From positions 434,001-498,000 of the forward strand of contig NZ_LNTU01000012.1 in assembly GCF_001558695.1 (NCBI RefSeq): a DNA stretch of 64,000 bases, given 5' to 3'. The position numbers were made by a program, and so were the translations under genes. Source of the DNA: Paramesorhizobium deserti (GTDB lineage: Bacteria; Pseudomonadota; Alphaproteobacteria; Rhizobiales; Rhizobiaceae). The notes beneath the pieces were generated by a model. The model did no database searches, was not told the origin of the DNA, and saw only the letters and a list, made by a program, of their open reading frames with translations. Positions 38,188 through 47,283 of this stretch are shown here, piece by piece (positions within the stretch are counted from its first letter, which is position 1; every line of letters begins with the position of its first letter).

Positions 38188-39417
38188 TCACCGGCCGATT
38201 TCATCAAGGTACCATTTTATGTATCGCAGCTCATTGTGCTCCATCGGCGCTATCGGACCCGGCACAAAGTAGTGTGAGCGGACGCCGCGGGCCGTGTGCT
38301 CGATGATGGCCTTGTCCTCGGCGGTGGTGACCTTCCACAGCCAGGTCAGTTTTTCCAGATCATAGTCCCTGCCCTCCTCCGAGTCTCCGCGCACCAGCCA
38401 GACCAGCTCCATCTCGCAGCTATCGACCGTCTTCGGGATGAAGCGGTAGATCATGCCGTGATCGGGGTAACAGACGAGGAAGCTCGTGCCGCCCAAATGA
38501 ATGGAGGTCACCCCGCCATCGAACGCCTGGAACCGGCCCATCAGCGGCGCGACCGGCGAACCGTCCTCGCTGCCGCTCGAAACGCCGTCATAGAGCGCGT
38601 AGCGGAAGGTGTGGATCGCCTCGCGCCCCTCGGCCGAATTCTGCCAATGATCGCCGGTGGCGATATCGATGCCGAGCGCGCAGGTGCGCTGCTCCATTCT
38701 GGCGTTCAGTTCAGCGATCTTTTCAAGCGGCTGTTCCAGCGCATGGGTCTGCGAATATTCCGGATGCGCCGGGCCGCAATGATAGCACTCCACATAATTT
38801 TCGACGGCGAGCTTCCAGTTGGCATCGATCTGATAAGTCTCGCGATGCGCCACCTTCGCCTCGGCCCAGCCATATTGGCCGCAGGTGGTGCGCAGCGACT
38901 GCTCCACGGTCGAGAAATCAAGCGGCTCCTCGGCGAAAGAGATGAAGATCAGCCCTTCCGCCACCCGTACATGCAGCTTTTTCAGGCCATGCGCGCTGCG
39001 GTCGAATTCCTTCGGCATCAGCCGCGCCGCATGCAGCCTGCCGTCATTGGCATAGGTCCAGGCGTGATAGGGGCAAACGAAGAAGCGGGCATTGCCCTTC
39101 TGCTTGGTGCAGACCTCGGCGCCGCGATGCCGGCAGACATTGAGGAAGGCGTGGATCGATCCATCCTCGGTGCGCGAGATGATGATCGCCTCGCTGTCGA
39201 TCTTGAAGAGCTCGAAATCGCCTGCATTGGGAATGATGCTCGCATGGCCGATACAGTGCCAGTGGCGGCGGAACACCCGCTCCATGTCACGGGCATAGAT
39301 ATCGGGATCCGTGTAGAAAACCCGGGCAAGCCCGAGACCCGGACGATGGACGGCGACGAGTTGGTCGATCCTGTCCGGAACCGGTGCGATGTCGGCTAAG
39401 GCCTGTTCCGCTCTCAT
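38188..39417 (-). CDS. Rieske oxygenase, glycine betaine/quaternary amine demethylase-like
   Basis: 409 residues. Rieske cluster C95-x-H97 (VCRHRG) and C115-x2-H118 (CPYHAW); mononuclear iron site in VENYVECYHCGPAHPEY (E210, H213, H218). The family includes glycine betaine monooxygenase GbcA, proline betaine demethylase Stc2 and choline/carnitine oxygenases. With two FAD/GcvT demethylases downstream in the same direction and carnitine genes next door, glycine betaine N-demethylation is the best guess. No ferredoxin reductase partner is encoded nearby. Confidence 0.85.
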   Translation of the reverse strand: MRAEQALADIAPVPDRIDQLVAVHRPGLGLARVFYTDPDIYARDMERVFRRHWHCIGHASIIPNAGDFELFKIDSEAIIISRTEDGSIHAFLNVCRHRGAEVCTKQKGNARFFVCPYHAWTYANDGRLHAARLMPKEFDRSAHGLKKLHVRVAEGLIFISFAEEPLDFSTVEQSLRTTCGQYGWAEAKVAHRETYQIDANWKLAVENYVECYHCGPAHPEYSQTHALEQPLEKIAELNARMEQRTCALGIDIATGDHWQNSAEGREAIHTFRYALYDGVSSGSEDGSPVAPLMGRFQAFDGGVTSIHLGGTSFLVCYPDHGMIYRFIPKTVDSCEMELVWLVRGDSEEGRDYDLEKLTWLWKVTTAEDKAIIEHTARGVRSHYFVPGPIAPMEHNELRYIKWYLDEIGR

Positions 39418-39575
39418 TCTCGCCTCTTGCTGATAGAGTGTGTTCCCGGCCGCTTATCGTTCATCTCCCGCGGCGAAGATGAGAATGATTTCGCATTTTG
39501 CCGCATTCAAGCGATGGTTATTCAACAAGGCATGAATTATTCTCAAGCCTATGTTATCAGCAGGATTTGGCCCCC

Positions 39576-40487
39576 ATGATGTCTAGGCACCGCATACCGC
39601 CGCTCGGCTCGCTGAGGGCCTTCGAGGCATCGGCCCGGCTCCTGAGCTTCCGCCTCGCCGGCGAGGAATTGGGCGTGACGCAATCGGCCATCAGCCATCG
39701 CATCGCCGAACTGGAGAGCATTCTGGGCGTCAAGCTCTTCGAGCGCCTGCCGCGCGGCGTATCGCTGACCGATGCCGGTACGCTGTATTATCCCTATATG
39801 CAGGAGGCCTTCGAAAAAATCGCAAGAGGCACTGCGCTGATCAACAGGATCGGCACATCGGACGATCTGGCGCTCGAGACCTATGCGACATTCGCCATGC
39901 GCTGGCTGATCCCGCGGCTCTCGGATTTCCGACGCATCAATCCCAACCTCGCCATCCGTATAGGCACAAGCCAGCTGGACTGGGAACTCAACATCGACCG
40001 GTCCGATATCGGGATCATCCACACCACGCGCCCGGAACGCCTCAACCTGCACTACCGGCTGCTCATCAAACCAGACATGTTCCCCGTCTGCAGCCCCTCG
40101 ATGGCGGCGCGCATGGGCGGAGAAACCGGCACCTCAGCACTTGCCAAGGTGCCGCGTCTTGCCCTCTACACCGCACCGGAGGACTGGAGCACATGGCTGG
40201 AAGGCACTGGCACTGCCGATTCTGGCCGGTCGATCACCTTGAAATTCGACACCTATCTGGCAGCGCTGCAGGCCGCCCTCGACGGCCACGGCCTCGCTGT
40301 CGCGCCCGATTTTCTCGTTGCGGATGATCTGCGGGCCGGCCGGCTGGTTGCACCTTTTGCCTCAAGAGTTCCCCAGCCCGGCGCATGGTACCTGATCTGC
40401 CGCAAGGAACGCGTCAACGAGACGAGGATCAAGCAGTTCGAGCGGTGGCTGGTCGAGCAGTTTTCAGAGACGGCTATTTCCGCTTGA
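39576..40487 (+). CDS. LysR-type regulator, GcvA-like
   Basis: 303 residues. HTH in LGSLRAFEASARLLSFRLAGEELGVTQSAISHRIAELE, the GcvA subgroup opening. It is divergent from the Rieske gene and probably controls it and the two demethylases. The ATG at 39576 gives the family-normal N-terminus; an upstream TTG is unlikely. The 3' end overlaps the convergent thioesterase gene by 14 nt. TGAGAAT (39480-39486) and ATTCTCA (39539-39545) in the divergent gap may be binding half-sites. Confidence 0.88.
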   Translation: MMSRHRIPPLGSLRAFEASARLLSFRLAGEELGVTQSAISHRIAELESILGVKLFERLPRGVSLTDAGTLYYPYMQEAFEKIARGTALINRIGTSDDLALETYATFAMRWLIPRLSDFRRINPNLAIRIGTSQLDWELNIDRSDIGIIHTTRPERLNLHYRLLIKPDMFPVCSPSMAARMGGETGTSALAKVPRLALYTAPEDWSTWLEGTGTADSGRSITLKFDTYLAALQAALDGHGLAVAPDFLVADDLRAGRLVAPFASRVPQPGAWYLICRKERVNETRIKQFERWLVEQFSETAISA

Positions 40488-40953
40488 TCCCGATCGCCCG
40501 GCCGACGCGCGCCGGCATCGGTAATCTGGAATGCGCCTGCTTGTACAGTTCCAGCCCAGGCAGAATATCCGCCGGGAACGGGCCGACCTTCGGTCCGCTC
40601 ATGTCGACATGCAGCGACAGGACCTCCGCCGTCGCCGCCACCCAGCCATCCCGATGTATGATCTCGTTATAGGTGTGCAGGCGCTTTTCGTCGAAATCGA
40701 TGAGCTGGCTCGTCACAGTCACGGCGTCGTCCAGATGCAATTCCCTGACATAGCAGATGTGGACCTCGGCCGTGTAGATCGTCAGCTTGCGTTCAGCCGC
40801 ATAGGCCGGCCCGAAGCCGAGCTTGGCCAGGAACTCGTCGCCGCCACGATCGAAGATGACGTTGTAATAAGCCATGTTCAGATGGCCGTTATAGTCGATC
40901 CATTCCTTCTCTATGGCGATCGGCGCGGAACGGTACAATTCACCCTCTGGCAT
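40474..40953 (-). CDS. cdhB: Betainyl-CoA thioesterase CdhB-like
   Basis: 159 residues, single hotdog fold with EKEWIDYNGHLNMAYYNVIFD (thioesterase Asp/Asn region) and VRELHLDDAVTVTSQLIDFDEKRLH. In Pseudomonas the third carnitine enzyme, CdhB, hydrolyses betainyl-CoA to glycine betaine. The adjacent cdhR and the divergent cdhC-cdhA support this. It lies 30 nt after cdhR on the same strand. Confidence 0.8.
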   Translation of the reverse strand: MPEGELYRSAPIAIEKEWIDYNGHLNMAYYNVIFDRGGDEFLAKLGFGPAYAAERKLTIYTAEVHICYVRELHLDDAVTVTSQLIDFDEKRLHTYNEIIHRDGWVAATAEVLSLHVDMSGPKVGPFPADILPGLELYKQAHSRLPMPARVGRAIGIKRK

Positions 40954-40983
40954 GCTGTGCTCCTTGTTGGATTTTTCGTTGAA

Positions 40984-41967
40984 CTAGCGATGGGCGGCCC
41001 TGATCGCGCTGGGCGGTCTGCCCTCGAAATGCCTGAACGTGCGCGTGAAGGCGGCAGCGGAGGAAAATCCGGTCCTCGCCGCGATATCGGCGAGCGGTGA
41101 CCGCGTATCGGTGACAAGCCGCCGCGCCACTTTCAGCCGCAGGCGCAGATAATAGCGCCCCGGCCCCTCGCCGACGGCTTTGAGGAAGATCTTTTCGAGA
41201 CTCCGCGCACTGAGCCCGCAACGCTTGGCAATGGCTCCAACGGTGAGCGGCGCATCGATATGGCGTTCCATCAGTCGGATCGCCTCCGCCAGCTTCGGGT
41301 GCACGTCGTCGAGCCGCCCGAGCGAGACCAGCGGCTGCGCATCGCTGGAGGCATGAGCCTCGTCATAGATGAAGACGCTCGCCACATCGAGCGCCACCGA
41401 CATGCCGAAGCGCGAGCGGATCAAGTGCAGCATCAGGTCGAAAGTCGGCGAGGCGCCACCGCTGGTGAAGACCGGCCCGTCGATGACATAGCGGTCTGGC
41501 CGCACGTCAGTATCTGGAAACGCAGCGGTGAATTCCTCCATGTCCTCCCAATGGGTCGTCGCCCGCCGCCCCGAGAGAAGCCCGGCGCGGCCGAGCAGCC
41601 AGGAGCCCGCCTCGATGCCGCCGATCATCCGGTAATTGTGAACGGCACGGCGCAGATTGGCGGTGAAGGTGGTGCGCGCGATATCGGCTGCACCAAAACC
41701 ACCGATAACCAACAGCATGTCGGCTTTTTCTGAAGCATCGAACGAAGCTGAAACGGCGATCGGCAAGCCGCAGGTGGTGATTGCCGGCTGGCCGTCGAGC
41801 GAGACGATCCGCCATTTGAAAAGCGTGCTGCCGGAAACGCGGTTGGCCGCGCGCATCGGATCGATGGTCGAGGCGACGCACATCAATGAGGCGCCCGAGA
41901 AGACCAGCACGGTCACGTCGAGCGCTTTCGGGTCAGGGAGAAAGAGTGGCGATGTTTCGCTATTCAT
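40984..41967 (-). CDS. cdhR: GlxA/AraC-family regulator CdhR-like
   Basis: 327 residues. N-terminal class I amidotransferase-like (DJ-1/PfpI) domain with VLVFSGASLMCVASTIDPMRAAN and IGGIEAGSWLLGRAG; C-terminal AraC HTH pair, LTVGAIAKRCGLSARSLEKIF and SPLADIAARTGFSSAAAFTRTFRHFEG. This is the domain make-up of CdhR, the carnitine-responsive activator in Pseudomonas. The start at 41967 leaves 82 nt to cdhC, the probable target promoter. Confidence 0.85.
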   Translation of the reverse strand: MNSETSPLFLPDPKALDVTVLVFSGASLMCVASTIDPMRAANRVSGSTLFKWRIVSLDGQPAITTCGLPIAVSASFDASEKADMLLVIGGFGAADIARTTFTANLRRAVHNYRMIGGIEAGSWLLGRAGLLSGRRATTHWEDMEEFTAAFPDTDVRPDRYVIDGPVFTSGGASPTFDLMLHLIRSRFGMSVALDVASVFIYDEAHASSDAQPLVSLGRLDDVHPKLAEAIRLMERHIDAPLTVGAIAKRCGLSARSLEKIFLKAVGEGPGRYYLRLRLKVARRLVTDTRSPLADIAARTGFSSAAAFTRTFRHFEGRPPSAIRAAHR

Positions 41968-42049
41968 CAATTTCAATTCGTATATCGCAAAACAGTTTCT
42001 GGCAATCGCGGCATGATCAACGCAACAAAAATCAAAGGGAGAACACGCA

Positions 42050-42955
42050 ATGGGATTGTCCCCCAATCGCGAGGTATTCATCACCTGCGCCGTCACCGGC
42101 GCGGGCGATACGACCGGTCGTTCGGACAAGGTTCCGGTAACGCCGCGCCAGATAGCCGATGAATGTATAGCCGCCGCCAATGCCGGCGCGGCGATCGCGC
42201 ATATCCATGTCCGTGATCCCAAGACCGGCAAGGCGGCGCGCGACGTGGCGCTCTATGCGGAGGTGGTCGAGCATATCAAGGCATCCGGCGTCGACATGGT
42301 CTTGAACCTCACCGCCGGCATGGGCGGTGACCTGACGCTCGGCAATGTGGAAAAGCCCCTGCCGCCCTCGCCCGACGGCACCGATATGGCAGGCGCTACT
42401 GAAAGGCTGGCGCATGTGGCGAAGCTCCTGCCGGAGATCTGCACGCTCGATTGCGGCACGATGAATTTCGGCGAAGGCGATTACGTCATGACCAACACGC
42501 CCGCCATGCTGAAGGCCATGGCGGCGCAGATTAAGGCATTGGGCGTGCGCCCCGAGGTCGAGATTTTCGACACCGGCCATCTGCTCCTCGCCAAATGGCT
42601 CTATGACCAGGGCCTGCTGGATGACCCGGTTATGGTGCAGCTCTGCATGGGCATTCCCTGGGGCGCGCCGGACGATATGGCAACGCTCCTGGCGCTGACC
42701 AACAATCTGCCGTCGAATTGGACGTTCTCCGCCTTTTCCATCGGCCGCAACCAATTGCCCTATGTGGCGATGGCCGTGCTTGCCGGCGGCAATGTCCGTG
42801 TCGGGCTGGAGGACAATCTCTGGCTCGACAAGGGCGTTCTCGCCACCAACGGCCCGCTGGTCGAGCGGGCGGTCAAGATCGCCGAGGGCATGGGCGCGAA
42901 AATCCTTGGACCGGACGAGGTCCGCGCCCGCATGAAACTGACGAAGCGCTGGTGA
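42050..42955 (+). CDS. cdhC: Beta-keto acid cleavage enzyme, 3-dehydrocarnitine:acetyl-CoA transferase (CdhC-like)
   Basis: 301 residues, BKACE family (DUF849). Metal ligands H51 and H53 in [12 protein letters not shown]; also [14 protein letters not shown] and [16 protein letters not shown]. CdhC converts 3-dehydrocarnitine plus acetyl-CoA to betainyl-CoA and acetoacetate. Upstream AAAGGGAGAACACGCA is the ribosome site. First gene of the plus-strand operon, directly before cdhA. Confidence 0.9.
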   Translation: MGLSPNREVFITCAVTGAGDTTGRSDKVPVTPRQIADECIAAANAGAAIAHIHVRDPKTGKAARDVALYAEVVEHIKASGVDMVLNLTAGMGGDLTLGNVEKPLPPSPDGTDMAGATERLAHVAKLLPEICTLDCGTMNFGEGDYVMTNTPAMLKAMAAQIKALGVRPEVEIFDTGHLLLAKWLYDQGLLDDPVMVQLCMGIPWGAPDDMATLLALTNNLPSNWTFSAFSIGRNQLPYVAMAVLAGGNVRVGLEDNLWLDKGVLATNGPLVERAVKIAEGMGAKILGPDEVRARMKLTKRW

Positions 42956-42962
42956 GACCGTC

Positions 42963-44027
42963 ATGACGAGAATTCGCAAGGCCGCGGCGATAGGCGGCGG
43001 GGTCATCGGGGCCGGCTGGGTCGCCCGGCTTCTCCTCAACGGCATCGAGGTCTCGATCTTCGACCCCGATCCGGAAGCGGAGCGCAAGGTCAGCGAGGTG
43101 ATGAAAAACGCCCGCCGCGCTTACAAGGCCATGCTGCCGAACGGGTTACCTAAGGAAGGAAAACTCACCTTCGCCAAAACCATTGCCGAGGCAGTGACAG
43201 GCGCCGATTTCATTCAGGAAAGCGTGCCGGAGCGGCTCGACCTCAAGCACAAGGTGCTGGCCGAAATCGACGCCCATGCGGCGGCGGATGCGATTGTCGG
43301 CTCTTCCACCTCTGGCATCCTCCCGTCCGAGATGCAGACGGCGATGCAGCATCCCGAACGGCTGGTCGTCGGCCATCCCTATAACCCGGTCTATCTCCTG
43401 CCGCTGGTCGAGATCGTCGGCGGCAAGCAGACCTCCGCCGAAGCCGTTGAGAAGGCCCGGGCGCTCTATGCTTCTATCGGCATGAAACCAGTGGTGATCC
43501 GCAAGGAGATCGAGGCCTTCGTCGGCGACCGGCTGCTGGAAGCGGTATGGCGCGAGGCGCTGTGGCTGATCAAGGACGACATCACCACGGTCGAGGAACT
43601 CGATGATATCATGCGCTATTCCTTCGGCATCCGCTGGGCGCAGATGGGCATGTTCCAGGTCTATCGCGTCGCCGGCGGCGAAGCCGGCATGCGCCATTTC
43701 ATGGCCCAGTTCGGCCCCTGCCTCTCCTGGCCGTGGACCAAGCTGATGGACGTGCCGGAACTGACTGACGAGCTGGTGGACAAGATCGCCAGCCAGTCCG
43801 ACGAGCAGGCGCATGGCCTCTCCATCCGCGAACTCGAGCGCATCCGCGACGACAATCTGGTCGCCATCATGGAAGCGCTGTCGCGCCAGAACAGGGGCAA
43901 GGGCTGGGGCGCCGGCGCGCTTTACAAGGACTACACGAAACGCCTGTCGAAACTCGCGCAGAAACCGGCGATCTCGAAAGCGGCCGAAAAGGCCAAGGCC
44001 GGCAAAGCCCGGAAAAAGAAAGGCTGA
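42963..44027 (+). CDS. cdhA: L-carnitine dehydrogenase
   Basis: 354 residues. NAD-binding IGGGVIGAGWVARLLLNGIEVSIFD, catalytic-region SSTSGILPSEMQ and HPYNPVYLLPLVEIVGG, as in 3-hydroxyacyl-CoA dehydrogenase relatives specific for carnitine. It oxidises L-carnitine to 3-dehydrocarnitine. Some rhizobial homologues carry a fused thioesterase domain; here that activity is a separate gene and the protein ends instead in a Lys/Ala-rich tail (AEKAKAGKARKKKG). Seven nt after cdhC. Confidence 0.9.
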   Translation: MTRIRKAAAIGGGVIGAGWVARLLLNGIEVSIFDPDPEAERKVSEVMKNARRAYKAMLPNGLPKEGKLTFAKTIAEAVTGADFIQESVPERLDLKHKVLAEIDAHAAADAIVGSSTSGILPSEMQTAMQHPERLVVGHPYNPVYLLPLVEIVGGKQTSAEAVEKARALYASIGMKPVVIRKEIEAFVGDRLLEAVWREALWLIKDDITTVEELDDIMRYSFGIRWAQMGMFQVYRVAGGEAGMRHFMAQFGPCLSWPWTKLMDVPELTDELVDKIASQSDEQAHGLSIRELERIRDDNLVAIMEALSRQNRGKGWGAGALYKDYTKRLSKLAQKPAISKAAEKAKAGKARKKKG

Positions 44028-44032
44028 CGCCC

Positions 44033-45196
44033 ATGGATTTCGGTCTGACCGAGGAGCAGAGGCTGATCGTCGAGACGACGCAGGCCTTTGTCGAAAACGA
44101 GCTCTACCCGCATGAGGCGGAGGTCGAGCGCACCGGCGTCCTGCGCAGGGAACTGGTCGAGGAGATCAAGCAGAAGGCCATCGAAGCCGGCCTTTACGCC
44201 GCCAACATGCCTGAAACAGTCGGCGGCGCGGGGCTCGATACGGTCTCCTGGCTGCTTTACGAAAAGGAGCTTGGCCGCGCCAATTACGCGCTGCACTGGA
44301 CCTGCGTCGCACGGCCCTCCAACATCCTCCTCGCCGGCACGGACGCGCAGAAGGAAAAATATCTTCATCCCTGCATTCGCGGCGAGAAATCCGATTGCCT
44401 CGCCATGACCGAGCCCGGCGCCGGCTCCGATCTGCGCGGCATGAAGGCGACGGCCGTCCAAAAGGGCGGTGACTGGGTGATCAACGGCACCAAGCATTTC
44501 ATCAGCCATGCGATGGAGGCGGATTTCGTCATCCTTTTCGTCGCTTCCGGCGAGGAAGACACGCCGCGCGGCAAGAAGAAGAAAATCACCGCCTTCTTCG
44601 TCGACAAGGGTCATCCCGGGATGACGATCCGTGAAGGCTATCGCAACGTCTCGCATCGCGGCTATTCCAACGCCATCATCGAGTTCGACGATTGCCGCCT
44701 GCCCAATGAGGCCATTCTCGGAGAAGTGCACAAAGGCTTCGAGGTGGCCAATAGCTGGCTCGGCGCGACGCGCCTGCAAGTAGCCGCCACCTGCCTCGGC
44801 CGGGCCGAACGTGCACTGTCGCATGCCATCGAATATGCCGCGCAGCGCGAGCAATTCGGGCAGAAGATCGGCAAATTCCAGGGGATTTCCTTCAAACTGG
44901 CCGATATGGCGACCGAATTGAAGGCCGCCGACCTTCTGACCTTCGAGGCCGGTTGGAAATTCGACCAGGGCACGGTGACCGATGCCGACATGGCCATGGC
45001 CAAGCTCAAGGCGACGGAAGTCCTCGCCTTTGTCGCCGATGAGGCGATCCAGATCCATGGCGGCATGGGGCTGATGGACGATCTGCCGCTGGAGCGCATC
45101 TGGCGCGACGCCCGCGTCGAACGCATCTGGGAAGGCACGTCGGAAATCCAGCGGCACATCATCTCCCGTGCCCTGCTGCGCCCCTTCGGTGCATGA
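44033..45196 (+). CDS. Acyl-CoA dehydrogenase, probable gamma-butyrobetainyl-CoA dehydrogenase
   Basis: 387 residues of the acyl-CoA dehydrogenase family: FAD-binding MTEPGAGSDLRGMKA, VANSWLGATRLQVAATCLG, AIQIHGGMGLMDDLPLERIWRDARVERIWEGTSEIQ, where the Glu of WEGTSEIQ is in the catalytic-base position. Together with the CoA ligase and CaiD-like hydratase that follow, it fits oxidation of gamma-butyrobetainyl-CoA to crotonobetainyl-CoA. It overlaps the ligase gene as ATGA. Substrate inferred from context. Confidence 0.82.
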   Translation: MDFGLTEEQRLIVETTQAFVENELYPHEAEVERTGVLRRELVEEIKQKAIEAGLYAANMPETVGGAGLDTVSWLLYEKELGRANYALHWTCVARPSNILLAGTDAQKEKYLHPCIRGEKSDCLAMTEPGAGSDLRGMKATAVQKGGDWVINGTKHFISHAMEADFVILFVASGEEDTPRGKKKKITAFFVDKGHPGMTIREGYRNVSHRGYSNAIIEFDDCRLPNEAILGEVHKGFEVANSWLGATRLQVAATCLGRAERALSHAIEYAAQREQFGQKIGKFQGISFKLADMATELKAADLLTFEAGWKFDQGTVTDADMAMAKLKATEVLAFVADEAIQIHGGMGLMDDLPLERIWRDARVERIWEGTSEIQRHIISRALLRPFGA

Positions 45197-47283
45197 CGAG
45201 GCACGGCATGGCCCACAAGCTCGACCGGCTGCTTCGCCCGAAAACCATCGCCGTCTTCGGCGGCCTGCAGGCCGTCGAGGTCATCCGGCAATCGCAGAAA
45301 ATGGGTTTCGCGGGCGAGATCTGGCCCGTGCACCCCAGACACGACGAAGTGCAGGGCCTGAAAGCCTATCGCTCCGTCGCCGACCTACCGGGCAGTCCCG
45401 ACGCGGCCTTCATCGGCGTCAACCGCTTCCTCACGCTCGATATCGTGCGCGACCTGCGTAAGGCCGGCGCGGGTGTCGCCGTCTGCTATGCCTCGGGCTT
45501 CCTGGAAGCCGGCGCCGACGATGCGGATGGCGCAAGGCTGCAGCAGGAATTGATAGCGGCCGCCGGCGACATGCCGATCATCGGGCCTAACTGCTATGGC
45601 CTCGTCAATTATTGTGACGGCGCCCTGCTCTGGCCCGACCAGCATGGCGGGCGACGGCTCGCCCCTGATGAGCGCGGCGTCGCCATCATCACCCAATCCT
45701 CCAACATCGCCATCAACATGACGATGCAGAAACGCGGCCTGCCGATCGCCCATGTGATGACGGCGGGCAATCAGGCGCAGACCGGCCTGCCCGACATGGC
45801 CATCGCCCTGATCGAGGATGAGCGGGTGACGGCGCTCGGCCTCCACATCGAGGCGTTCCAGTCGGCGGCGGGTTTCGAGGCACTGGCAAAGCGCGCGCGC
45901 GAACTGCGAAAGCCCATCGTCGCCATGAAGGTCGGCCGCTCCGCCCAGGCGCGCGCGGCGACCGTCTCGCACACGGCCTCGCTGGCGGGATCGGATGCGG
46001 CATCCGACGCTTTTCTGAAAAGGCTCGGCATCGCCCGCGTGAATTCGATCGCGTCGTTCCTCGAAACGCTGAAGCTTCTCCATGTGCATGGGCCGCTCGA
46101 CGGCAACACGCTCTCCTCCATGAGCTGTTCCGGCGGCGAGGCATCCGTCATGGCCGATGCGGCGGAAGGAAGGGCGGTGGAGTTTCCGCCGCTGACGCCG
46201 GAGCATCGCGCAGAGGTCAAATCGACGCTCGGGCCGCTGGTGGCCGTCGCCAACCCGCTCGACTACCACACCTTCATCTGGAACGACGAGCCGGCGCTGA
46301 GCCGGACATTCACAGCCATGGTTTCCGGCGGCTTCTCGCTTAACTGCCTCGTTATCGATTTTCCGCGCAAGGACCGCTGCTCGGATATCGACTGGTGGAC
46401 GACGGTGCACGGCTTCGAGGCGGCGCTGAAGGCCAACAAGGCCAAGGGCGCAATGATCGCCTCCCTGCCGGAGAACATCCCGGAGGAGTACATTGCGGAG
46501 CTGATGGCACGCGGCATCGCCCCCCTCTGTGGCATCACCGAAGCGTTCGATGCAGCGGAAGCGGCCGCCTTCATCGGCAAGGCCTGGAAGACCCCACTTG
46601 CACCTCCCGTCGCCTGCCCCAGGGCAAAGGCTGGTGCCGACATCGTCGAACTGGACGAAGCGCAGGCGAAAGCCCTTCTACGCCGGCATGGGTTGCCTGT
46701 ACCAGTGGGCAACCGCTGCACTTGTGCCGATGAAGCCGTGGCGGCCGCCGAAAGGCTCGGTTATCCCGTCGCGCTGAAAGCATTGGGCATTGCTCATAAA
46801 TCCGAAATGAATGCCGTGCGTCTTAATCTCAGTGAAGCTGGGGCGGTCAAATCGGCAGCCGATGAACTCACGCATCTCGGATCGGGCCTCTATGTCGAAC
46901 GCATGGTGACTGGAGCCGTCGGCGAGCTGCTGATCGGCATCGTCGACGATCCGCAATTCGGGCCGGTCATGACGTTCGGGACCGGCGGTGTTCTCGTGGA
47001 ACTTTTGCAGGACAGCGTGACCATGCTCCTGCCCGCGAGCCATGACGATATCGAAGCCGCGCTGCGCTCCCTCAGGATGTTTGCGCTACTCGACGGCTAT
47101 CGCGGCCGGCCGAAAGCCGATCTCAAGGCCGCAATCAACGCCATTTACGCCATCGCTACCTTCGCCGTGGATCATGCCGGGCGGATTGCCGAACTGGATA
47201 TCAACCCGCTGCTTGTCTGCGGTGAGGGAAAAGGTGCATGGGTTGCCGATGCCCTGCTCGTCACGAAAGGAGAGCTGAAATGA
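45193..47283 (+). CDS. Acyl-CoA synthetase (NDP-forming type), probable gamma-butyrobetaine:CoA ligase
   Basis: 696 residues. CoA-binding domain (KTIAVFGGLQAVEVIRQ), ligase domain with the phospho-His motif ATVSHTASLAGSD and SSMSCSGGEASVM, then a C-terminal ATP-grasp domain (LRRHGLPVPVGNRC, PVALKALGIAHKSEMNAV, ELDINPLLVC). This is the single-chain alpha-beta arrangement of acetyl-CoA synthetase (ADP-forming) relatives. In this operon it most likely activates gamma-butyrobetaine, crotonobetaine or carnitine. The family is unlike the AMP-forming CaiC. Confidence 0.82.
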   Translation: MTRHGMAHKLDRLLRPKTIAVFGGLQAVEVIRQSQKMGFAGEIWPVHPRHDEVQGLKAYRSVADLPGSPDAAFIGVNRFLTLDIVRDLRKAGAGVAVCYASGFLEAGADDADGARLQQELIAAAGDMPIIGPNCYGLVNYCDGALLWPDQHGGRRLAPDERGVAIITQSSNIAINMTMQKRGLPIAHVMTAGNQAQTGLPDMAIALIEDERVTALGLHIEAFQSAAGFEALAKRARELRKPIVAMKVGRSAQARAATVSHTASLAGSDAASDAFLKRLGIARVNSIASFLETLKLLHVHGPLDGNTLSSMSCSGGEASVMADAAEGRAVEFPPLTPEHRAEVKSTLGPLVAVANPLDYHTFIWNDEPALSRTFTAMVSGGFSLNCLVIDFPRKDRCSDIDWWTTVHGFEAALKANKAKGAMIASLPENIPEEYIAELMARGIAPLCGITEAFDAAEAAAFIGKAWKTPLAPPVACPRAKAGADIVELDEAQAKALLRRHGLPVPVGNRCTCADEAVAAAERLGYPVALKALGIAHKSEMNAVRLNLSEAGAVKSAADELTHLGSGLYVERMVTGAVGELLIGIVDDPQFGPVMTFGTGGVLVELLQDSVTMLLPASHDDIEAALRSLRMFALLDGYRGRPKADLKAAINAIYAIATFAVDHAGRIAELDINPLLVCGEGKGAWVADALLVTKGELK

